Of a DNA stretch of 26,957 nucleotides, positions 1 to 7,547 are shown in pieces (the first letter of the stretch is position 1; each line of letters begins with the position of its first letter). The stretch covers positions 1-26,957 of the forward strand of contig CAZRBA010000051.1 in assembly GCA_964598255.1 (NCBI GenBank). The letters are read 5' to 3'. The position numbers and the translations under genes were made by a program. This stretch comes from Caldithrix sp964598255 (GTDB lineage: Bacteria; Calditrichota; Calditrichia; Calditrichales; Calditrichaceae). The notes beneath the pieces were generated by a model. The model saw nothing but the letters and a program-made list of their open reading frames with translations, did no database searches and was not told the DNA's origin.

Positions 1-139
1 CGGCGGCAGCGTTAAACCCGAAAATGCCCAGTCGTTGCTCAGCCAAGACGATATTGACGGCGCACTGGTTGGCGGAGCCTGCCTAAAAGCCGATTCGTTT
101 TCGGCCATTATTCACATTGCCGAGGAACTGAACAAATAG
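1..139 (+). CDS. tpiA: Triosephosphate isomerase, C-terminal end (partial)
   Basis: The reading frame enters from outside the window (first complete codon at base 2) and ends at TAG 137-139, giving the last 45 residues. It reads GGSVKPENA, then DIDGALVGGACLKADSF, the phosphate-binding glycine loop and final helix of triosephosphate isomerase, which interconverts dihydroxyacetone phosphate and glyceraldehyde 3-phosphate in glycolysis in the cytoplasm. The catalytic Lys, His and Glu lie upstream and cannot be checked. A strong terminator follows 37 bases after the stop, so the gene probably ends its own transcript rather than running into secG, although tpiA and secG are neighbours in many bacteria. 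The C-terminal motif is highly characteristic. Confidence 0.93.
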   Translation, partial: GGSVKPENAQSLLSQDDIDGALVGGACLKADSFSAIIHIAEELNK

Positions 140-176
140 CCCGATTCGCGCAAATAAGGTTAAATTGATCTTTCTC

Positions 177-211
177 CCCCGCCCTATTACGCAGAGCGGG
201 GTATTTTTTTC
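177..211 (+). terminator. Rho-independent terminator after tpiA
   Basis: CCCCGC (177-182) pairs with GCGGGG (196-201) across a 13-base loop and is followed directly by TATTTTTTT. It lies 37 bases past the tpiA stop codon and separates tpiA from secG. Confidence 0.8.
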
Positions 212-416
212 ACTGCCTCCTGATACGCCTTCAGGCGAAGGCATTTGCTTACCGAATTGAGTTAATGGTAAAGAGCAAGAAAGTAACGGTAAAAATCCGT
301 GCAAAGCGCTAGCCCAAATAGGGTATCAATGCACTAACGAGAATCATAAAAAAAGAAAAGCGCGGATTCGATTATTGTATTTTTAGCGGGATATTCGGAA
401 TTTTTAATGCAAAATG
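212..416 (+). other. Non-coding stretch between tpiA terminator and secG promoter
   Basis: No convincing gene is seen on either strand. Two possible hairpins stand out: GCCTTC (227-232) with GAAGGC (237-242) around a 4-base loop, and GTGCA (299-303) with TGCAC (330-334) enclosing an inner CCC/GGG pair. Neither has a following T-run, and neither matches a riboswitch I recognise. A 73-codon minus-strand frame over 83-304 crosses the tpiA end and its terminator and shows no protein family features. Confidence 0.4.
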
Positions 417-445
417 TTGATAAATAAGAAAAATCTCTTTAAATT
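417..445 (+). promoter_or_regulatory. Sigma-70-type promoter for secG
   Basis: TTGATA (417-422) and TAAATT (440-445) are separated by exactly 17 bases. Transcription would start near 452, giving a leader of about 30 bases with an AAGGAG ribosome binding site at 464-469. The same TAAATT with a 17-base spacer is seen upstream of the dikinase gene. Confidence 0.6.
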
Positions 446-482
446 AAAATTTTGAATTAAATCAAGGAGCGAATAAACGATT

Positions 483-848
483 ATGTACACATTATTAGTT
501 GTCTTATTTATTCTCGTAAGTATTGTTATGGTGGTTGTTATCTTGTTGCAGTCTGGTAAAGGCCAAGGTTTGGCCGGTTCCATCGGTGGCGGTATGGGTG
601 GTTCTTCGGTTTTTGGCGGTCGCGGCGCGGCAGACTTTTTAACCAAAGCAACGGCGTGGATTGCAACCATTTACATGGTTTTAGCCATTGTAATCAGTAT
701 GATGTACCGCTCTGAAGCCCAAAGTGCTCAAAAAAGTTTAATTGAGCAACGCATGGAGCAGGAAAAGAAACTACCGACACCAAATGTACCTTTGGCTCCG
801 GTAGGTCAGGGTCAGGGTGCACCAACGCAACAAACACCCAATAAATAA
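483..848 (+). CDS. secG: Preprotein translocase subunit SecG
   Basis: The 121-residue product is the small SecG subunit of the SecYEG channel in the inner membrane, which assists SecA-driven export. Two membrane segments are visible (about residues 2-22 and 55-73) joined by the hallmark cytoplasmic loop: LLQSGKGQGL, a glycine-rich stretch, then SSVFGGRGAADFLTKAT. The tail after residue 75 is hydrophilic and rich in Gln and Pro, as is common in this poorly conserved end. The ATG at 483 is preceded by AAGGAG at 464-469, a rather long 13-base spacing. tpiA lies upstream, and a tRNA-Leu gene begins 7 bases after the stop, so secG and the tRNA are probably cotranscribed from the promoter at 417-445. 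Confidence 0.95.
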   Translation: MYTLLVVLFILVSIVMVVVILLQSGKGQGLAGSIGGGMGGSSVFGGRGAADFLTKATAWIATIYMVLAIVISMMYRSEAQSAQKSLIEQRMEQEKKLPTPNVPLAPVGQGQGAPTQQTPNK

Positions 849-855
849 AATTTTA

Positions 856-940
856 GCTGGAGTGGTGGAACAGGCAGACACGCTATCTTGAGGGGGTAGT
901 GGGCGAGACGCCCGTGCGGGTTCAAGTCCCGCCTCCAGCA
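856..940 (+). tRNA. tRNA-Leu (anticodon GAG)
   Basis: The 85-base cloverleaf folds completely. The acceptor stem pairs GCTGGAG (856-862) with CTCCAGC (933-939), followed by discriminator A940. The anticodon stem CTATC/GGTAG encloses the loop TTGAGGG, placing anticodon GAG at 890-892 (Leu codons CUC and CUU). The long variable arm GGGCG-AGA-CGCCC is the class II feature expected of leucine tRNA. The T arm is GCGGG-TTCAAGT-CCCGC. CCA is not encoded; the next bases are CGT. The gene starts 7 bases past the secG stop. Confidence 0.97.
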
Positions 941-944
941 CGTT

Positions 945-977
945 AAAAGCATCTCGGATTTTCGGGATGCTTTTTTT
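945..977 (+). terminator. Rho-independent terminator after tRNA-Leu
   Basis: AAAAGCATC (945-953) pairs with GATGCTTTT (966-974), with an extra CG/CG pair inside, and the T-run continues to 977. It lies 5 bases past the tRNA 3' end and should end the secG-tRNA transcript. Confidence 0.85.
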
Positions 978-1016
978 CATGGCAAGATTTTTTTAATTTC
1001 TTCGACAAAGGAGATA

Positions 1017-1568
1017 ATGGACGCTCTTTTAACTTTTTTATCCCGTTTGGATACTTCTCTTTTTGTCCTTTTTAACGTACATCTGGCCAATCCGATTTTT
1101 GATGTTATCATGCCGTTTGTTACGGAAAAAACACATTGGTATCCGATCTGGATTTTAGCCATTGTGCTCTTATTATGGAAAGGCGGACGCAAGGGGAGAT
1201 GGGTCGTTTTCATTGTTCTTTTAGCGGTTGCCAGTAGCGATTTAACTGTTAATCGTATCTTAAAGCCTTTATTTCATCGCCTCCGGCCGTGCAACGTAGT
1301 GGATGGTGCCCACTTGCTTTTGGGCAAAAAATCGTCTTTTTCTTTTCCCTCATCCCATGCGACAAATTTCTTTACCATAGCTACGGTTTTCAGCTATTTT
1401 TATCGCCGCTATCAATGGATTTTTTGGTTCCTTGCTGCTCTGGTGGCCTATTCACGCATTGCGGTAGGTGTGCATTATCCTTTTGATGTAGTAGCCGGTG
1501 CGCTTTGGGGAATGGTAATCGGATACAGTTGGATTTTTGTTTTCAAACGATATGTGCATGAGCTTTGA
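1017..1568 (+). CDS. PAP2-family membrane phosphatase (lipid phosphatase type)
   Basis: The 183-residue product has the three motifs of the PAP2 (type 2 phosphatidic acid phosphatase) superfamily: K-x6-RP as KPLFHRLRP (about residues 82-90), PSSHA (about 112-116) and SRIAVGVHYPFD (about 145-156). The conserved histidines of motifs 2 and 3 are the phosphotransfer and base residues in the family. Several hydrophobic segments place it in the inner membrane. Relatives remove phosphate from undecaprenyl diphosphate, phosphatidic acid or phosphatidylglycerol phosphate; the exact substrate cannot be read here. The ATG at 1017 has AAAGGAG at 1007-1013, only 3 bases away. The gene stands alone after the tRNA terminator and converges on selA. 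Confidence 0.88.
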   Translation: MDALLTFLSRLDTSLFVLFNVHLANPIFDVIMPFVTEKTHWYPIWILAIVLLLWKGGRKGRWVVFIVLLAVASSDLTVNRILKPLFHRLRPCNVVDGAHLLLGKKSSFSFPSSHATNFFTIATVFSYFYRRYQWIFWFLAALVAYSRIAVGVHYPFDVVAGALWGMVIGYSWIFVFKRYVHEL

Positions 1569-1732
1569 AAGAAGAAGTTAACGGTTTCGAATAGCCACTC
1601 GATGTATTACCGGTGAGTTTTTACGGATTTTCCGAAATATTTAGGATTACAAGATTAACCGGATGCTTACGGTACGCATTTCCGAACCAAGGATACAGCT
1701 TGCTGTGCCTGTTTCTACAACTTCCCTAATTT
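1569..1732. other. Convergent intergenic gap without a clear terminator
   Basis: This stretch lies between the convergent ends of the PAP2 gene and selA. It holds an imperfect palindrome at 1663-1679 (ATGCTTACGGTACGCAT, one mismatched pair) and a 4-bp CGGA/TCCG hairpin near 1624-1634. Neither has a good T-run, so termination for either gene is not evident from the sequence. Confidence 0.4.
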
Positions 1733-3136
1733 TCACTTTTTAAGCAAATTCATCAGTACATCAGAAAAGATTTTTAACAATAACGATTCTTCGTCTCTGG
1801 ATACGGTACGCAGGTCAAGATGCAAAGCATCGTCTTCAATATACCCGATTACAGGTGTGGGCGCTTGGCGTAAAGCTTCGCTCAATTTTTGTGCGCCGAT
1901 ATCGGGCAATTGAACACGCAGAGCAACCGAAGGTAATTTTAACAGAGGATAGGCTCCGCTGCCCACCTTTCCCCACGAATCGACAACCGCAACATAGGAT
2001 TGTACTTGCCGCGGCAAAGCGCGATAAAAGCGTTGGCAACGCAATTGCAGCGCACGTTTGTCGGCCATCAGAGCGCTGTGAGCCTGCAGGCGTTCGGAAA
2101 CATCGTTGTACAAATATCGGGTTAAGACAAGCTGAATGTTTTTAAGCATAAATTTATCCAGCCGTAAAGCACGCAAAAGATGATTCTCGGCGCAGCGTTG
2201 TACATAGGCCCGTTTGCCCAAAATAATACCGGCCTGCGGCCCGCCCAGCAATTTATCCCCGGAAAACGAAATCAAATCCACCCCTGCGTTCAAAATGGCA
2301 ACCACCTCCGGCTCGTCACCACCGAACAAATGGGCGGTTTCATCGGTTGAGCCACTACCCAAATCGTAAATTACGGGTATGCCTTTGCCGTGTGCCATTT
2401 GCACAATTTCCTTCAGTTCGGGTTTATGTGTAAATCCTTCCACGGAATAATTGCTGGAATGGCAAATCAGAATGGCGCCGGTATTTTCGTTTATCGCCTT
2501 TTCATAATCACGCAAATGCGTTTTGTTAGTCGTACCAATTTCATGTAAAATACATCCGCTTACTTTCATTACTTCCGGAAGGCGAAAGGAACCGCCTATT
2601 TCAATCATTTCCCCTCGGGAGAGGATAACTTCCTTACCTGCTCCCAACGTATTGAGCATTAACATGACAGCCGCGGCATTATTATTAACGGCAAATCCGG
2701 CTTCGGCCCCGAATAAAATTTGCAATAAATATTCGATATGGTCGTTACGCTGGCCGCGTTTGCCTGAAGATAAATCAAATTCCAGATTGCAATAACGACT
2801 AACCTCTGTCAGCGTTTCCGTTATTCGGGGATCAATGGGTGCGCGTCCCAACCCGGTGTGCAAAACCACCCCTGTGGCATTAATTACTTTTTGCAGGCTA
2901 CCCTTTTGCAGTTTTTCTAAATCGGCGCAAAGCCTGACAAATAGTTTTTCTTCGATCTGCTCTTTGGAGAAATTTTGTAATCCGAATGTTTGGGGATTTT
3001 GCCGCATGGTTGTCAATTGTCGCTGGATAAGGCGTTTTAAAATAAGCGGCTTTATTGCGGGGAATTCCGTTTCCAACCGTTTGAGCAAAATATGGGTGGC
3101 CGGTAACTTTTTAAACAGTGTACTGTCGCTTGCCAT
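1733..3136 (-). CDS. selA: L-seryl-tRNA(Sec) selenium transferase (selenocysteine synthase)
   Basis: SelA is a PLP enzyme that converts Ser-tRNA(Sec) to Sec-tRNA(Sec) using selenophosphate from SelD. The 467-residue product has the family's usual length. An N-terminal helical domain (1-80) precedes INATGVVLHTGLGRAP (about 85-100), then a fold-type I core with VIYDLGSGS (255-263) and ISFSGDKLLGGPQAG (289-303). Lys295 falls where the PLP Schiff-base lysine of E. coli SelA is numbered. The ATG at 3136 has AGGAA about 9 bases upstream. It follows the CorC-like gene by 24 bases and is probably cotranscribed with it. No selB, selD or tRNA-Sec gene is in the window, though in many genomes these are not linked. 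Confidence 0.95.
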   Translation of the reverse strand: MASDSTLFKKLPATHILLKRLETEFPAIKPLILKRLIQRQLTTMRQNPQTFGLQNFSKEQIEEKLFVRLCADLEKLQKGSLQKVINATGVVLHTGLGRAPIDPRITETLTEVSRYCNLEFDLSSGKRGQRNDHIEYLLQILFGAEAGFAVNNNAAAVMLMLNTLGAGKEVILSRGEMIEIGGSFRLPEVMKVSGCILHEIGTTNKTHLRDYEKAINENTGAILICHSSNYSVEGFTHKPELKEIVQMAHGKGIPVIYDLGSGSTDETAHLFGGDEPEVVAILNAGVDLISFSGDKLLGGPQAGIILGKRAYVQRCAENHLLRALRLDKFMLKNIQLVLTRYLYNDVSERLQAHSALMADKRALQLRCQRFYRALPRQVQSYVAVVDSWGKVGSGAYPLLKLPSVALRVQLPDIGAQKLSEALRQAPTPVIGYIEDDALHLDLRTVSRDEESLLLKIFSDVLMNLLKK

Positions 3137-3160
3137 TTAAAGAAATTCCTGAATTAGCGT

Positions 3161-4468
3161 TTATGTTCGGTTCTTTTCTTCTTTTTTGCCTTTTAGAATC
3201 AACCGTACTTTTTGAATGCGTTTTTTGGTTGCTTTTTCAATAATAAATTCATAGCCGTTGTAGGAAATTTTTTCTTTGGGTCGCGGAACCGATCCGAAAC
3301 GCCCCAGTAAAAACCCGGCTAACGTATCCACTCCTTCTTCGGTAGGTAAATCCAAATGCAACTCTTCGTTGATTTCATCAATGGCCATTCCACCGTCCAC
3401 TACAAAGGTAAACTCATTTATTTTTTCGATTAAAGGTGCTTCTTTATCATATTCGTCCTGAATTTCCCCGACAATTTCTTCAATCACATCTTCCAGAGTA
3501 ACCAATCCCGAGGTGCCGCCGTATTCATCCACCACAATGGCCATGTGAATACGCTGAGCCTGAAATTCGCGCAGCAATTCGTTGATCTTTTTTTGTTCCG
3601 GAACGTAATACGCCGGCCGTACCAGTTTTTCCAATTTAAAATCAGAGGTGTTCCGTTTACGGATAAAGGGCAACAAGTCTTTGATGTACAAAATGCCCAC
3701 AATATTATCGACTGTATCATCATAAACGGGAATTCGCGAATGCATCTTTTCCTTTACCGTATTCAAAACCGTCGTAAGCGAAGCATCCTTTTCCAGACAC
3801 ACCATATCGGTTCTAGGCACCATAATTTCACGGGCAACCGTTCCATGCATTTCAAAAATGCCGTGAATCATCTCTTTTTCTTCTTTCAGCAAAGCGCCCT
3901 TTTCTTCGCCGACATCCACCAATGTGCGCAATTCGTTTTCGGTCAAACTAAATTTATCGGACTTGGCCCCGGTTGTCGAGGTTAATAACTGCGTAAATAA
4001 ATCCAGCACGTACGAAAGCGGATAAAACAAATAGTGAAAAAAAGTTAAGGGCAGGGCAAAACGCTGGCTTAGTTTTTGTGCGTTTTTAATGGCCGTAATT
4101 TTGGGCAGAATTTCGCTGAAAAACAAAATAACGAACGAAACCACCACTACATTCAAAAGCAGCGTAAGCGTGGCATTTAGCGCATATTCTTCGATCCATT
4201 TGGTAACAATAATAGTGGCAATAGAAGCAACAGCCACATTTACCAGAGTATTACCGATAATAATGCCAATTAAAAGCCTTCGGGGTTCTTTTAGAAGTAC
4301 CGCCACCTGGCGTGCTACAACGCTTTTACTGCGCGTAAACTTTTCCACCGTTGATTTGGGCAAAGAAAAATAGGCCGTTTCCGAGGCGGAAAAGAAAGCC
4401 GAGAAGAGTAAAAGAACGATGAAGCTAACCACATAGATAAGTGATGAGGGGTCCAAATCAGGAAACAA
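3161..4468 (-). CDS. CorC/HlyC-type membrane protein (CNNM + CBS pair + CorC_HlyC domain)
   Basis: The 435-residue product begins with an integral-membrane CNNM/DUF21 domain (about 1-190; signature SAFFSASETAYFSLPKS near 24-40, four hydrophobic segments). Next come HGIFEMHGTVAREIMVPRTDM (about 204-224), a tandem CBS pair to about 335 (ending VVDEYGGTSGLVTLEDVIEEIVGE), and the CorC_HlyC domain (about 350-430). Homologues are linked to magnesium or cobalt efflux, and some are called haemolysins on weak grounds. The frame opens with TTG at 4468, but a strong GGAGG (4469-4473) abuts it with no spacing. The in-frame TTG at 4456 (giving MDPSSLIYVV, 12-base spacing) may be the real start. No ATG is available near. 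A promoter lies at 4495-4522. Confidence 0.88.
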   Translation of the reverse strand: MFPDLDPSSLIYVVSFIVLLLFSAFFSASETAYFSLPKSTVEKFTRSKSVVARQVAVLLKEPRRLLIGIIIGNTLVNVAVASIATIIVTKWIEEYALNATLTLLLNVVVVSFVILFFSEILPKITAIKNAQKLSQRFALPLTFFHYLFYPLSYVLDLFTQLLTSTTGAKSDKFSLTENELRTLVDVGEEKGALLKEEKEMIHGIFEMHGTVAREIMVPRTDMVCLEKDASLTTVLNTVKEKMHSRIPVYDDTVDNIVGILYIKDLLPFIRKRNTSDFKLEKLVRPAYYVPEQKKINELLREFQAQRIHMAIVVDEYGGTSGLVTLEDVIEEIVGEIQDEYDKEAPLIEKINEFTFVVDGGMAIDEINEELHLDLPTEEGVDTLAGFLLGRFGSVPRPKEKISYNGYEFIIEKATKKRIQKVRLILKGKKEEKNRT

Positions 4469-4494
4469 CCTCCGCGTTAATCCGACAACTACAT

Positions 4495-4522
4495 TTTATA
4501 CGATTCATAATGCCTCATGCAA
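4495..4522 (-). promoter_or_regulatory. Sigma-70-type promoter for corC-like gene and selA
   Basis: Read on the minus strand, TTGCAT (4522-4517) and TATAAA (4500-4495) are 16 bases apart. The expected start near 4488 leaves about 20 bases before the GGAGG at 4473-4469. Confidence 0.55.
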
Positions 4523-4731
4523 GATTTTCGGCTTAATCAATACCCAAAAATTTATCTGTTTTGTATTAAACCGAATTCAACCTTCCGTGTCCGTTCATCC
4601 GGACTGCTGTTTTTCAAAAATCCAATTTAAAAAAAATCTATTTGAACACAAAATTTGTTCCTTTAAAAACATTAAAATGTATTTTAAAAAAACAAAAAAG
4701 TTCCGTGTAGCGGCGCACAAAATCTCTTTGC
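4523..4731. other. AT-rich gap between ybeY and the corC-like gene
   Basis: No gene is apparent. Just past the ybeY stop on the minus strand, a weak hairpin (GTG/CAC around CGCCGCTA) precedes a run of T's near 4692-4703 and could be a poor terminator. A small inverted repeat GAACA (4644-4648)/TGTTC (4656-4660) is also present. The break and the promoter at 4495-4522 suggest a transcript boundary here. Confidence 0.4.
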
Positions 4732-5160
4732 TTAAAACCTCAATTTGCCTTTAAAGTACGCCACCAAACTGTCTTCCTGCTCTTTCATGATTTTGCGCGT
4801 TTCTTCTTGCAAATCGTCATAGCCTTGTAAATGCAAAAGCCCGTGGATAATTAAACGCAACACTTCTTCATCCAATGTTACGCCGTATGTCCGAGCCTGA
4901 TCCTCGGCACGTTCGATGCTGATATAAATTTCGCCTTCAATAGCGGACTCTTCGCCCAAATCGAAGGTAATCACATCCGTTTCTGACGGATCGTTTAAAT
5001 AGCGTGTGTGCATTTGCTTAAGGGTTTGGTCGTCCGTAAAAACAACATTCAAACTGACGGGCTTTAATTCCAGATGCGTCAGAATAGCAAGGGTTAACTT
5101 CGTCCAATCTTGTTCATTGCCGCGCAATCGAGGCGGGAAATTATGTATTTTTGGTTCCAT
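4732..5160 (-). CDS. ybeY: Endoribonuclease YbeY
   Basis: YbeY is a metal-dependent single-strand endoribonuclease acting in 16S rRNA 3'-end maturation and 70S ribosome quality control in the cytoplasm. The 142-residue product has the expected size. It carries TRYLNDPSETDVITFDLGE (about 52-70) and the zinc site HGLLHLQGYDD (near 109-119), two His plus a third ligand that is Asp rather than His, a variant I recall from Bacteroidota YbeY. The ATG at 5160 lies inside the end of the pgpH-like gene, overlapping by 20 bases, so the two are translationally linked. An ACAGG sequence about 12 bases upstream may act as the binding site. The pgpH-ybeY order is common in bacteria. Confidence 0.94.
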   Translation of the reverse strand: MEPKIHNFPPRLRGNEQDWTKLTLAILTHLELKPVSLNVVFTDDQTLKQMHTRYLNDPSETDVITFDLGEESAIEGEIYISIERAEDQARTYGVTLDEEVLRLIIHGLLHLQGYDDLQEETRKIMKEQEDSLVAYFKGKLRF

Positions 5161-7438
5161 TTTTTTCTTTACCTGTCGATTTGTTTTTTGTCGGTTTTAC
5201 TGCTTTGGACACACGCTTTTTTTCTTTTTCCTGATCCGGATATTCAATTCGATGTTGAAAGACACCTTGCAGCACGGTCATAAATGCATCGACTATCTTT
5301 TTGATGTCGTTTAATGTCAAATCCGATTCATCCAATTGGCCTTCCTGAATTTTGTCTTGCACCAGTTTTTCCACAAAAGCACGTAATTTGCTTGGTGTCG
5401 GATTTTCCAAAGTACGCGTTGCCGCTTCCACCGTATCGGCCAGCATAACAATGGCTGTTTCTTTGGATTGCGGTTTTGGCCCCGGATAGCGGAAATCACT
5501 TTCGTTTACTTCGTTTTCGCCATACATTTTAATGGCTCTGTCATAAAAATATTTCATCAAACTGGTGCCGTGATGCTCCGGAATAAAATCGCGTATCCGT
5601 TTGGGAATGCCGAACTTTCTGGCTAATTCAATGCCGTTTTTAACATGAGAAGTTAAAATCAATGCACTCATATTTGGCGCCAATTGATTGTGCCGATTTT
5701 CCGCATCCATTTGATTTTCGACAAAATATTGCGGCTTTTCCATTTTGCCCACGTCGTGGTAATAACTGCCAACCCGCGCCAGTAACGAATTGGCTCCGAT
5801 TTCTTTGGCCGCTGCTTCGGCCAAATTACCCACTACCATACTATGATGAAACGTTCCAGGTGCTTCCAAAGACAATTTTTTAAGCAGCGGATGATTTAAA
5901 TCCGATAATTCCAACAAGCTCACATCGGTTGTTACGTCAAAGGCTTTTTCGAACAAGCCGACAATCATAAAAGTAAAAAAGGATGAGAAAATAGCATTGG
6001 GCAGCAAGTAAATGCCAAATAATCTGACTGTTTCCCAAAAAGGCGTGTATCGAAAAAGCGATACGGCCAAAATTGTCCATAAATAAGCACCGGAAATAAA
6101 AAGTACGGCTTTAAAAACCTGATTTCGGTTGCGGATTTGATAAACGGAATAAATGGCCACCATTCCTCCGACTACGGAAAAAAGCACAATATCGTATCCG
6201 CCGCCCTGAATACCCCCCAATATGAGGGCTACGATTACCGTACCGACAAAAGCCATTCCGGTATCAATTAAAATAGCCAGCAACATGGAGGCCAAAGTGG
6301 TGGGAACCAGATAAATGCTCCATTCCAACGTTTCGGTAATTAAAGCGGCCAACACCAATTCCAGCATAAAAATAACCGTAATCATCAGCAACATACGATT
6401 GTTGTCAAAAATTTTCCGGCGAAAGGAATGCAGGTAAAGGGCAAAAATAGCCAGAATGGCAGCCAAAAGCATGTAGCGTCCGAAACTGGCTAAAAAGGAA
6501 TGCCAAAATCCCTGTTGCTTGCTGCGCTCGGCCAGAGCCACTTCTAGGGAATATAATTTTTGATAAGTAGCTTTGTCGATGCGGATGTTTTTGTCCACAA
6601 TCAATTCGTTTTCGTACACCATATCTTTGGTGCGCGAAATATTGGCCAGCGCTTCGTCAATCGTTTTTTGCGTAAATGCTTTATCATAAATCAGATTGGG
6701 TTCAATACTCCGAACAAACAGGTACTCCAAAACCAGTGTTTGATTAACGGAAAAATGCTTTAGAAATTCGTTTTCGATTTCTTTTTTGAATTTTTGTGCA
6801 TCGTACCTTTCTTGCGGTTTTAATGGCTCTTCCACTCCGCCTTTAATCACAACAACCTTAGGCCGGGTTAAGCGCGCCAGCGGAACATTTAGAATCCCTT
6901 TCCGTACACGTTTTTCCGCTATTTTCAGTACCTGCCGAATGGCGTTGATATTCTTCTTTTCTTTTAAGATATCAAAGGTAATGCTTAAATTACTGGGCGT
7001 AACATCAATATTAAAAACCAGTCCCAATTCGTCACTGGCATTTTTTAAAAAATCTTCTTTATTTTGGGCCTTTTTAAAATCGCTTAATTTTTTGGAAAGA
7101 TATGGCAGCAAATTGTGCAACAAATTCAAATCTTTTACCGTAAGCGAATCGTTAAATACAAAATAATAAGGAACCCGACGACGCACCGAATCCTGCTCAG
7201 CTTTTAATTCGGCTTCGGTTTTCAAAATAAAAAAATTAAACGGGGCTACCACTTTACGGTTGGAAATGCTTCCCACCTTCATATCGGTGTATTTGAAGGA
7301 GCGCTGGCTGGTAAACAGTAAAGGAGTAGCAAGCAAAATAAGTAAAAACAACAGCAACTTCACAATAATATCTTGCAAGCTGCGTTGTCCGACTTTTTTT
7401 TCGTTTAATTTTTGCAATAGTTTGGAATTGGGTTCCAT
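5141..7438 (-). CDS. PgpH-type 7TM HD-domain phosphodiesterase (probable c-di-AMP hydrolase)
   Basis: The product (765 residues from ATG 7438) has a first membrane helix at about 26-42, a large extracytoplasmic 7TMR-HDED domain (about 50-310), a seven-helix membrane block (about 325-515) and a cytoplasmic HD domain. The HD metal residues are visible: TFHHSMVVGN, YYHDVGKMEKP, NRHNQLAPNMS and PEHHGTSLM. In Firmicutes PgpH hydrolyses cyclic di-AMP; this is the likely role but is inferred. The frame can be extended to TTG 7474, but that codon has no binding site and lies inside an 11-bp inverted-repeat arm. ATG 7438 has an ACAGG about 8 bases upstream, like the one before ybeY. It overlaps ybeY by 20 bases at its 3' end. 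Confidence 0.9.
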   Translation of the reverse strand: MEPNSKLLQKLNEKKVGQRSLQDIIVKLLLFLLILLATPLLFTSQRSFKYTDMKVGSISNRKVVAPFNFFILKTEAELKAEQDSVRRRVPYYFVFNDSLTVKDLNLLHNLLPYLSKKLSDFKKAQNKEDFLKNASDELGLVFNIDVTPSNLSITFDILKEKKNINAIRQVLKIAEKRVRKGILNVPLARLTRPKVVVIKGGVEEPLKPQERYDAQKFKKEIENEFLKHFSVNQTLVLEYLFVRSIEPNLIYDKAFTQKTIDEALANISRTKDMVYENELIVDKNIRIDKATYQKLYSLEVALAERSKQQGFWHSFLASFGRYMLLAAILAIFALYLHSFRRKIFDNNRMLLMITVIFMLELVLAALITETLEWSIYLVPTTLASMLLAILIDTGMAFVGTVIVALILGGIQGGGYDIVLFSVVGGMVAIYSVYQIRNRNQVFKAVLFISGAYLWTILAVSLFRYTPFWETVRLFGIYLLPNAIFSSFFTFMIVGLFEKAFDVTTDVSLLELSDLNHPLLKKLSLEAPGTFHHSMVVGNLAEAAAKEIGANSLLARVGSYYHDVGKMEKPQYFVENQMDAENRHNQLAPNMSALILTSHVKNGIELARKFGIPKRIRDFIPEHHGTSLMKYFYDRAIKMYGENEVNESDFRYPGPKPQSKETAIVMLADTVEAATRTLENPTPSKLRAFVEKLVQDKIQEGQLDESDLTLNDIKKIVDAFMTVLQGVFQHRIEYPDQEKEKKRVSKAVKPTKNKSTGKEKNGTKNT

Positions 7439-7470
7439 TTTTTCGGCCTGTCTTATAAATGATGTTTGAC

Positions 7471-7543
7471 GCAAAGAACAAAGAATCGTCTCAAACGAAT
7501 TGTTGATGTTTAGGTGCTTAAAGCCCGTTTTGTTGTTCTTTGC
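7471..7543 (-). repeat. 11-bp perfect inverted repeat in the 5' leader of the pgpH-like gene
   Basis: GCAAAGAACAA (7471-7481) is the exact reverse complement of TTGTTCTTTGC (7533-7543), with 51 bases between. It sits between the acyl-CoA dehydrogenase stop (7548) and the chosen pgpH start (7438). In RNA it would form a long-looped stem ending 32 bases before the ATG. No T-run follows the stem, so it does not look like a simple terminator; an operator, RNA-processing or leader structure is possible. Confidence 0.6.
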
Positions 7544-7547
7544 CTAC

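Noticed and set aside
4802..4836. YbeY might be defective because the third metal-binding His is Asp
   Set aside because: As I recall, Asp at this place is normal in some phyla such as Bacteroidota, so it is a lineage variant, not a loss.
7439..7474. Longer pgpH frame starting at TTG 7474
   Set aside because: No ribosome binding site, TTG lies inside the inverted-repeat arm, and the extra residues add no family feature; ATG 7438 fits better.
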